Source: Cheilinus undulatus (Eukaryota; Chordata; Actinopteri; Labriformes; Labridae). Taken from it: a stretch of DNA of 64,000 nt. This document shows positions 58,501 through 64,000 of the stretch, one piece after another (positions within the stretch are counted from its first letter, which is position 1; each line of letters starts with the position of its first letter). The stretch lies in NCBI RefSeq assembly GCF_018320785.1, contig NC_054885.1:12770421-12834420 (forward strand), in the 5' to 3' direction. The translations under genes were made by a program, and so were the position numbers. The notes beneath the pieces were generated by a model that worked only from the letters and a program-made list of their open reading frames with translations, searched no databases and was not told the origin of the DNA.

Positions 58501-61112
58501 ATATATTAACGACTACATCAGTCTCCTGATCTGCTACTACTTCTTGGACGTGTCCCTGCCTGCTCTGTTTGATGTGGTTTCCTCACATGTTCACAATCTG
58601 ATCGACAACATTGCCAACATAAATTTAACCACAGAAAAACTAATTATTTTGTTAAGGGTGCACCTTGCATCTTTTTTTTTTTTTTTTTACCAACTTTTGA
58701 TATAACTATGAACATAAGCTTTCTTTCACTTCTATCTTGTGGATTAAAATACCTTAAACCTCTGCATTTATCAAGCATGACTGGGTGTTATCATGTACTT
58801 TTGTATGTGTTTTATCTGCAGACAAATTAGCAATAGGCCTGTAGTTCCACCTTTTTCTTCTGAGGAATTAGCTCTGTCTTTTTTTAAATGATCTGTTTTC
58901 TTTATTGAAATTGTCCGATTCAACATGCTTCAGCTGAATTCTTGGTTACATGATTGAAATGTCAGATTTGAGAGCTTTTTAAGAAATTTAAATTCAATTC
59001 AATGCAAAATAGGGCTTGGCATTTAATCGCAAATTAGATAAACTGCAATATGGCCTGCTACAATTTAGAAATTGCAGAAGTTGCAATATTTCTTTAACTT
59101 GAAATGTGTCAAAATATCAGTTTAATACATTCATTTTTTGCATCAGCAGGGATGTACTTTATGCAATCATTCACATGACATTTTTTAAGAATGATTTACA
59201 AAAACCCTCATTTTTGGATTAATGTGTTTTTCTTAATCAAAATAAGAGACATAAAAATGATGATCTCCCTCAGTAAAGCAATTGATATCAAATTTGCAAA
59301 ATGAATTACAGTTAGATTTATTCTTTTAATTGTTCTGTTCTATCTAATATTGATGAAGCTTAGCGTTAGCCCAGCTGCGATCAGCTGATAGCCAGCTGAT
59401 ACCAGTTATTGCCTCCCAGCTCCCACAGCCAATCGTAGCTCTTTCTCTCGACATTTAAATATGCCGTACTTCCTACTAATCCATGCTTGCGATAATGCTG
59501 ATGTTCCACGCTGTTGCTGCTGGCAGAATCTAACTTCCTCCACCCCAGCATCCTCCTTTACAGCTTAAAGCTTGTTGCACCCTCATATTCAGATTCATGC
59601 TTCTATGGATTAATTTCTTTTGAACTAATTTTTTTTTCAATACATATTGTCATAAATGTATCTATCCATATGGGGTTTTCTAGTCCTGCACTCCTTGAAA
59701 GTCAAACCTGTTGCTTAGCTAACCCAGGGAGCATTTTTGAAGCAGAGCCTTCTCCACCAAATACAACTGTAGATCCATTTCATAATAAAATGATTGAATG
59801 TTTGATGAGAGTGTTCCTGGTTGAATGTAGGTTGTGATATAGAAGGATTTATTTCTTGCACCTGGAAAAAAAATACATAAGATGAGGAACCTTATAATAA
59901 TCACACATTAAATTGCAATATTGGGGAAAGAAATTGCTATTTTTGCCATCGTTTAGCCCTAATGCAAAAGTGAAAAAGACCATTTTTAAAGCCAATGTGT
60001 GTGAGTTGTTTGTTTATGATGTATTTGTTTGGTACAGAAATGTATTAGTTAAGAAAAAAGAGTAAATAACAGTTGGAAGTCAGAACTGTTCTTTGTTTTT
60101 TGATGTAAACACAAGAGATGTCAGTTAGAGCTGGTTGTGAATATGATTGCTCACTACATACTAACCCCTCTTGAGCTGCAGAGATCATAAAAGTCATGCT
60201 TGCATGTGGGAGTTTTTCTCTGATCTAAAGATTAACCAAAAGACCTGATAGTGAGACTCTGTTACCTTTGGATCAAGGAAGCCATGAAGACATTGTTTCA
60301 CTGCTTTTGCTTCATTTTATTGACCGAATGATTGATCGAGGAAACAATTGGAACAATGAATCAGCAGGGTACTGAGCTCACACATGGGGCTGCACTCTAC
60401 CTTGCTCTGGATCAATAATTAAACCCAAAGGAGGCAGAGAAAGGATAATTATTTTAAGTCTTTTAAGAAACAAGTCCCTGCTTCCCTAAAATAAGCCAAC
60501 ATCTTCTTCTGAAATGGCTTTTAAAGGCTTGTAAGAAAGGCTTTTCTTCTGGAGGATGTGGAGGAGCTCCAGTAACTGAGGTGTTTATTAGGAAGGTAAT
60601 GTTTTAATGTAGTTGTGTTCGTGTCCCATAATGCTGCATTAAATCACAGATTCTGAGTGGAGGGGTTCACGTCAGCTGCAGTGATTGTGGTTTTTAGTTG
60701 GCGGTTACATTAACTGTCCTCTCCTTCAGCGCAGTCTGTCTGTGGTCTGTGTTGTGGAAATGGAGTGCACGGTGGCTCAGTAATAATGTGATTACAACAG
60801 ACTGCTGCAGCGCTGAACCGTCAGCGTGCATCGATTTATACACACACATGAACTCACAAACTCATACAACAGTGACAGCGTGTTCTCTTTGAATCGATCG
60901 TCATCATCATTCAAATCTCTTATACTTGTGGTTAACACCCTGACTGACGGCCTTGGGTTTTTCTCTCACAGGTGATGCCTTCCCGACAGGCTCCACTCCC
61001 TTCCTGTCAGGTTATCCAGGCCCCTCCTCCTTGACCTCTGACCCGGCGTACAGATCGGCCAATCCCAGCAGTATGCAGATGGCTCAGCTCTGGGCATCAC
61101 ACGCTCATGATG
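37336..61112 (+). CDS. tnrc18: tnrc18, 5' part: first two coding exons (partial)
   Basis: Exons 37336-37543 and 60972-61112 join in phase 1 across a 23.4-kb GT-AG intron and give 116 residues before the gene leaves the window. TNRC18 is a very large nuclear protein with C-terminal Tudor- and BAH-type chromatin domains; in mammals its BAH domain binds H3K9me3 and helps silence retroelements. Those domains are outside the window. The identification rests on the N-terminus MDGRDFGPPRSVH, then GLAMESHRLGAA, NLHPHH, and in exon 2 DPAYRSANPSSMQMAQLW followed by ASHAHD, which run parallel to the mammalian TNRC18 start (MDGRDFGPQRSVH, MVQLWAAHAHE). The paralogue BAHCC1 shares only MDGRDF here, so TNRC18 is favoured. 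The actb neighbour supports this, as ACTB and TNRC18 are also linked in mammals. No domain is visible in this low-complexity, Pro/Ser/Ala-rich part. Confidence 0.9.
37544..41809 (+). other. tnrc18 intron 1, first part; possible enhancers at 38780-39470
   Basis: No other gene is recognised. The part at 38780-38960 and especially 39250-39435 has high complexity, with paired homeodomain-type sites 'gataattacccgctaattgc' near 39374. They are candidate conserved noncoding elements only. The minus-strand frame at 39161-39469 shows no domain. Confidence 0.35.
41812..42010. repeat. Three-copy short tandem repeat with CACTT...AAGTGG palindrome
   Basis: Three copies of a roughly 80-90-bp unit carry the palindromic core: ccacttaaaagtgg near 41820, ccacttagaagtgg near 41898, and cacttcaaagtggc near 41985. 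Each is followed by a 'cagnttnatt' style block. Confidence 0.5.
42620..43110. repeat. Three diverged direct repeats, about 195 bp apart
   Basis: 'atggctgcctacaatg' (42627), 'atggctgctagtgg' (42828) and 'atggccgctgctgct' (43018) are each followed by 'attagctcngatgtag' and 'gtggcagttttatcagaatt' style sequence. It looks like an eroded dispersed element in tandem. Confidence 0.5.
43574..44750 (+). mobile_element. hAT-like non-autonomous element, copy A, 1177 bp
   Basis: The left end is 'tagggctgaacgattt' and the right end is 'attgcccagcccta', imperfect inverted ends. The flanks atatagat and atatggat form a 7/8 target duplication of hAT length. No transposase is present. The interior from about 43811 to 44097 is an internal tandem array of an (aaaatagctgaaaatagcct)-type unit. 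Copies B, C and D of the family lie at 47270, 57079 and 59010. Confidence 0.75.
43811..44097. repeat. Roughly 20-bp tandem repeat, AAAATAGCTGAAAATAGCCT type
   Basis: More than ten degenerate units sit inside hAT-like copy A. The related copies B, C and D lack this array. Confidence 0.8.
44751..46585. other. tnrc18 intron 1; no gene recognised
   Basis: Ordinary intronic sequence. A short CA tract lies near 45959-45970. The frame at 45630-45992 has no domain. Confidence 0.4.
46590..46665. repeat. Dispersed-repeat fragment ('tatttaaccagataaagacc')
   Basis: This short stretch, with 'cactgagattgagacctggc' and 'caagaggtcagcag', matches a motif repeated widely in fish genomes. The class is uncertain. 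Confidence 0.45.
46923..47605. mobile_element. hAT-like element with nested copy B
   Basis: The left end is 'caggggttctcagctggtg'. The right end, 'ccaccaggtaagaaccatg', is its imperfect inverse, and an internal 'gacccacttttgggtcccga' block belongs to the same family. The element is interrupted at 47270-47577 by copy B of the other family. No transposase is present. Confidence 0.6.
47270..47577 (+). mobile_element. hAT-like non-autonomous element, copy B, 308 bp
   Basis: It begins 'taaggctgaacgatttgg' and ends 'gactgcccagccctag' at the A of 'cccta'. The flanks gtcccgac and gccctgac match at 6 of 8 bases. It is nested in the older element at 46923-47605. Its interior is short compared with copies A, C and D. 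Confidence 0.7.
47606..50370. other. tnrc18 intron 1; no gene recognised
   Basis: Two overlapping frames near 49106-49386 run through TG-rich DNA and are shadows. Nothing else can be supported. Confidence 0.4.
50577..50735. repeat. Dispersed repeat nested in the Tc1 relic, inverted match to 53745-53914
   Basis: 'ttgttctgattctgatacca' through 'taaatgttagcgctataaac' matches the reverse complement of 53745-53914 along its length, with modest divergence. Confidence 0.75.
51004..51264 (-). pseudogene. Tc1 transposase N-terminal fragment
   Basis: The 86-residue frame contains NLPRSDRPIKTTPRVHRQPI, then EVTKEPRTSKDLQAS and HDSTIRKRLGKKKWHP, a Tc1 DNA-binding region with its linker. It keeps the RVHRQPI section that the copy at 3250-3477 has lost. 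The catalytic domain is missing. Confidence 0.8.
51536..53744. other. tnrc18 intron 1; GA-rich tract 52685-52770
   Basis: No gene is recognised. TG- and GA-rich low-complexity runs occupy about 52470-52770, and short frames there are by-products of these. Confidence 0.4.
53745..53914. repeat. Second copy of the dispersed repeat seen at 50577-50735 (inverted)
   Basis: 'ggtttatagtgctaacattt' through 'ctggtatcagaatcagaaca' is the inverse of the nested segment at 50577-50735. Confidence 0.75.
54721..54813 (-). mobile_element. Truncated tRNA-derived SINE relic, minus strand
   Basis: 'tttttggggttt...gatgagagattgg...cagacttaaacctgta' follows the SINE seen at 34513-34669 in shortened form. The flanks tttcatattttc (54709-54720) and tttcaatattttc (54814-54826) look like a target duplication with one inserted base. 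Confidence 0.6.
54827..57078. other. tnrc18 intron 1; TG/CA-rich tracts
   Basis: TG and CA tracts are found near 55761-55780 and 56112-56130. The frame at 55761-56144 runs through these and is not supported as a gene. Confidence 0.4.
57079..57925 (+). mobile_element. hAT-like element, copy C, right end eroded
   Basis: It begins 'tagggttgaacaatttcgga' and continues with the family's 'ccaaatattgcaattgcg' start. The right part reads 'ccttctgcgatttgtaaatt', 'gcagcgggccatattgcg' and 'ttaatctaatttgcgatt', but the final 'cagcccta' is missing. A piggyBac-like MITE is inserted at 57163-57470. Confidence 0.7.
57163..57470. mobile_element. piggyBac-like MITE, 308 bp, TTAA target
   Basis: The ends are ccccttaaagcct and aggctttaagggg, a perfect 13-base inverted repeat. 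The element is flanked on both sides by TTAA (57159-57162 and 57471-57474). TTAA duplication with CCC/GGG ends is the hallmark of piggyBac-type elements. Removing it restores a continuous 'gcggtttaatatgcg' of the host hAT-like copy C. The interior has no coding capacity. Confidence 0.85.
58173..58385. mobile_element. MITE-like segment with 'gttccaaattattatgcat' end
   Basis: The left terminus 'tacactgtgttccaaattat' is a known dispersed fish transposon end. A second 'gttccaaattattaggaaaa' lies in the same orientation near 58359. The element boundaries on the right are unclear. Confidence 0.5.
58386..58705 (+). pseudogene. Unrecognised protein-like fragment in tnrc18 intron 1
   Basis: The open frame is at least 91 codons from the ATG at 58430 and can be read upstream through 58386 (FQYEVAVVANLSTKLM). 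The translation (for example RVLIQQACENLRKFAREP, then DYISLLICYYFLDVSLPAL and SSHVHNLIDNIANINLTTE) looks like real coding sequence made of amphipathic helices of HEAT/ARM style, and its codon use is unlike the AT-rich surroundings. It degenerates into a T-run at about 58671-58689. I cannot name the parent gene. It could be a captured exon, a retrocopy piece or part of a transposon. It is not an exon of tnrc18 that I recognise. Confidence 0.4.
59010..59961 (-). mobile_element. hAT-like element, copy D, 952 bp, perfect target duplication
   Basis: The ends are 'tagggcttggcatttaatcg' and 'gccatcgtttagcccta', imperfect inverted repeats in the opposite orientation to copies A-C. It is flanked by a perfect 8-base repeat, atgcaaaa, at 59002-59009 and 59962-59969, which identifies the superfamily as hAT. 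The frame at 59514-59837 inside it has no recognisable transposase domain. Confidence 0.85.
59970..60971 (+). other. End of tnrc18 intron 1
   Basis: No gene is recognised. The intron ends in a clear pyrimidine tract and acceptor, tttttctctcacag, at 60971. Confidence 0.5.
60972..61112 (+). CDS. tnrc18: tnrc18 second coding exon (codons 70-116 plus one base)
   Basis: The exon is 141 bases with acceptor ctcacag|gtgatg and donor catgatg|gtaaat, phase 1 at both ends. The encoded DAFPTGSTPFLSGY and RSANPSSMQMAQLWASHAHD follow the mammalian TNRC18 order (EAFLGSF, then PSNLPMVQLWAAHAHE). Confidence 0.9.
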
Positions 61113-62006
61113 GTAAATAACGCTCGCCTCCGCAATGTTTGTTTTTTTTCAACTATGTTTGACTGTCAAAATAAATCACAGCAGATAATTTGATGGATTT
61201 ATCAGTGGAAAAACCACTGATTATTGATATTTTGCTGGTAGTGCTGTATTTATTGGTTAGTCATCACCACATGATTCTGCACTTGAAATTTAATGGTTTT
61301 TGGGTAACTAATGAATTATGTCATCAGATCAGCGCATTGAACGAAGGAATTGTTGATCACAGATACTGCAATTCAGGCAGCTAGGGACATGATAATGATA
61401 CTGGTTTCAGTTCTTGGTACTGAAACAACTCTACTGGGAAGATATCAGTTGGACAATAAATAGATGGCTCTGTCTTAAAGATGACGGATGTTATTGAATC
61501 TTTGATGAAGGGGTTGGAACAAAATATCACTGAGGAAATTTGATTTCTCTGATTTGTGTAACAACTTTCCGGCTCCTCCTGGTGGTGTTTATGTCTTGAA
61601 TTAGTGCAACATGAGAAGTAAAATGGTCAAAGAAGATGACAGTGTGATAATGTCGGACGCCAGTGGGGAAAAAGTAACATACGAAGAATGGTAAGAGGGG
61701 AAACTGACAGAAAACAGCGGTGAATAAATGCATCAATCCTGCATTTTTACCTTTTGAAGGACAACATATCGTGGGGATGTCATTATGTTATCATCTAGCA
61801 GTTTATCAGTCATTACAGAGCTGCTGCACCATAGGATTACAAGGGTTCTTACCCTGTATTCATACCTGTTTTTCATATTGCAATTAGTTTTCTTGTATAT
61901 TGTCGGCACTAGAAATAGCTGTGTTCCTGCAGTGATAATTTTGTCGACTAAAACTATGATTAAAAATGTTCCTCAGCAGCTTTTCTTCCGTGAGAAAGAC
62001 TAGACT
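61113..62006 (+). other. tnrc18 intron 2; no gene recognised
   Basis: Intronic sequence. The part near 61393-61440 ('gatactggtttcag') is weakly like the dispersed repeat at 50577 and 53745. Confidence 0.4.
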
Positions 62007-62561
62007 AAGTGCCAATCCCATTTCTACCCCTTAACCCTTCCCCTCGGAACAGAGTGATAAGGAGAAGGGGTGAAAAACCTTCACGTAAGAAATATGACAC
62101 CACTTGATTGCTGTTTGTCATCACACTTCGCCGATAAATAGCTGCGTTACCAGAGGTGACAATAAAGCTTTGACCATCTTGTTTATACTATGCATCTCCA
62201 TGTTGATCTTCTCCATGTATTTAAAGTAAATAGCTCTGGTTTAAATGTAAACTCCCATCCCTAGTAGCTGAAGATTGAATATATGGGAAAACAACCCTTG
62301 TTTTTCCTTTAATCAATGCAGAAAACATTTACATTAACGTGCCTCCTTGGTAGTCTGTTCCATTTTGCAAGTGAACGCAGTGCATCATCATACCCCTTGG
62401 TTTCAAACGTGGTCCTAAAAATCTTTCTTTCAAGGGCTATGTGGCCGTAGCCCTCGATTCAAAAGAGAATTGGAATACCCTTTCACCTGAGGTGAATGCA
62501 AAAAAACCAAGGGGAAGGGTTAAGATAAAGGCTAAGGGGTAGAAATGGGACTGACCCTAAG
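62007..62561. mobile_element. MITE with long inverted ends, about 555 bp
   Basis: The left end, 'aatcccatttctacccctta' and 'acccttcccctc', is mirrored on the right by 'ggggaagggttaa' and 'aaggggtagaaatgggactg'. The inverted arms of about 40 bp are imperfect. It has no open frame. The superfamily cannot be assigned because the target duplication is unclear. Confidence 0.7.
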
Positions 62562-64000
62562 ACTTGCCAAAATAGATCTTTGATGATGGAGGGGGGTGGC
62601 TGTAAGGCGCTGGAGCTCACTGTCCAGCCTTCCTCAGGTGTCGTTGGACTAACTGGGTGAAACCTGGAAGAGAGATGTTCCCACTTGCCAACTCTTGTTG
62701 CTCATCTGTCAGCATGGTTGACTCATGGAAGGGAACTTAAAGGGCGTAGTTGGGTTTAGGGGTCTCTTCACTGAAACCTTATCTTGGCATTAGTCCACAT
62801 GTGTCTTGCATGTATTTCAAAGTGGCTTATCTATGAATCCTTTAAAATTCTGTGAAAACATCCAATATCGTTCTGGCTCTAACTCAAACCCGTGCAGACG
62901 ACAGTGACATCATATTTCTGTGACATTTCTCACAGTCTGCTCCTGTCCAAAGCCCAGGAGGCTTGTTCCTCTGCTGCTCATTGCTCACTCCAGCGGGATC
63001 CTGTTCCATTTCTGTCTCTGCTGGTAGCTCTGCTCCCGGCTCTGTCCTATATGCGTCTCCTCTCCTCTGTCTCTGACCGGTGTCTTCCTTTTGCCTGTCA
63101 TACATCACTGTAATCTATCTTACCCTTGCTCTTGTTCTTTTTTCCCAGCTTTCTGTCCAGTGTGCACTTTGTCTCTGTCTGTCCTTCACTTGTTCTGCTG
63201 TCCTACTTTCCTACATCTCTCTTGTGACCTAGCTTAGAAACACTGTTTTAGACTTGCTAAAGCTTATAAATTTACTGTATGCACCCTTTTTTGTCCTTCC
63301 CTTGGGCCTCGCTGTCCTCTCTTTTCAGTAAGTGATTGAATCTCGCTCCATTCCTTCTCCTTCCTTTCTGTCCTTTTGCATCTCCTTATCAAATCTTGCA
63401 GGAGTAGAAGGTCAGATGGGAGGAAACGTATCCAGCAGCGATTTGTCACGGTAAAGAAAGAAGGACGAACAGATTCAATAACGGATTCAATTTAGGCCTC
63501 GTTCTGAAACAGATTGCATCGCTGGTGTGACACAGATCTTGTGCGGTGCTTTGCAAACACAGCAGTCAGGTTGTGTGTGATTAGTTTTAAGATTTTGTCT
63601 CAATGTGACTTTGTTCAGAGCGGCACCTGCACGTGATTGTGCTTTTTACCACAGGTTATACTCGAGTGGGAACTTCTGCTGGTCTCCTGGCAACTGCTCA
63701 TATCTCAGAATAGCTTTAAGTACATAATCCACCATAAAGCTGAATGTTTGTTTTTACACTCTGGTCTAAACCATCAAGATATAATGCTTTAATGGGGGAG
63801 ATTAGGGCTTTTTTCTTTTATTTTGTTGCCTGGTATGCCATGGTTATCTGTTTCCCATAGCTTTGGCAAATGGCTGCTTTTTAACAGAGTCTATGATTGA
63901 TTTCATTTTTTTTTCTTTCCATTTTTAAGGCTGGCTACACACCAGACATTTTTAGCATTGGTCAGTAACTGGTATCGATACCAACGCTGTTAAATTTCTG
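62562..64000 (+). other. tnrc18 intron 2, to the end of the window
   Basis: No confident exon. A 49-base splice-flanked segment at 63402-63450 is discussed as a finding. The frames at 62884-63113 on both strands run through CT-rich sequence and have no domain. Confidence 0.4.

Overview
The window is vertebrate nuclear DNA from a ray-finned fish, most likely a spiny-rayed (percomorph) teleost. The reasons are a beta-actin gene of fish type with the standard exon sizes, a teleost-type actb 3' UTR, many fish transposon relics (Tc1, hAT, Rex3/RTE-like LINE, a tRNA-derived SINE, a piggyBac-like MITE), CA/TG microsatellites and long introns. There are no bacterial-style operons, phage genes or CRISPR arrays. 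I found no new multi-gene system. The noteworthy material is regulatory and repeat structure around two known genes.

Layout. 1-16.2 kb is the region upstream of actb. It has no gene that I recognise, but holds a distal CArG/CCAAT cluster (about 1.55 kb), Tc1, LINE and hAT relics, a 31-bp minisatellite (8.1-8.8 kb) and a degenerate long-period array (4.9-6.3 kb). 16.3-20.75 kb is a complete actb gene on the + strand: CCAAT box, CArG box and TATA box, a non-coding exon 1, five coding exons encoding 375 residues, a second CArG box in intron 1, and a long 3' UTR ending at AATAAA. 20.75-31.9 kb is intergenic, with a SINE, Tc1 relics and another long-period array (28.6-30.1 kb). From about 35 kb to the end of the window lies the 5' part of tnrc18 on the + strand: a CpG-rich promoter near 35.0-35.7 kb, probable 5' UTR exons, the first coding exon at 37336-37543, a 23.4-kb intron full of nested transposons, and the second coding exon at 60972-61112. 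The rest of tnrc18 lies beyond the window.

Context. In mammals ACTB and TNRC18 are also close neighbours transcribed in the same direction, with FBXL18 between them. Here the order and strand are kept but I see no FBXL18 coding sequence in between. actb is wired as a serum-response-factor target, with one CArG box in the promoter and one in intron 1. A third perfect CArG box next to a CCAAT box 14.8 kb upstream may be a distal enhancer. Most of the remaining sequence is introns, intergenic DNA and decayed mobile elements. Splice sites, 5' ends and regulatory calls come from reading the sequence only.
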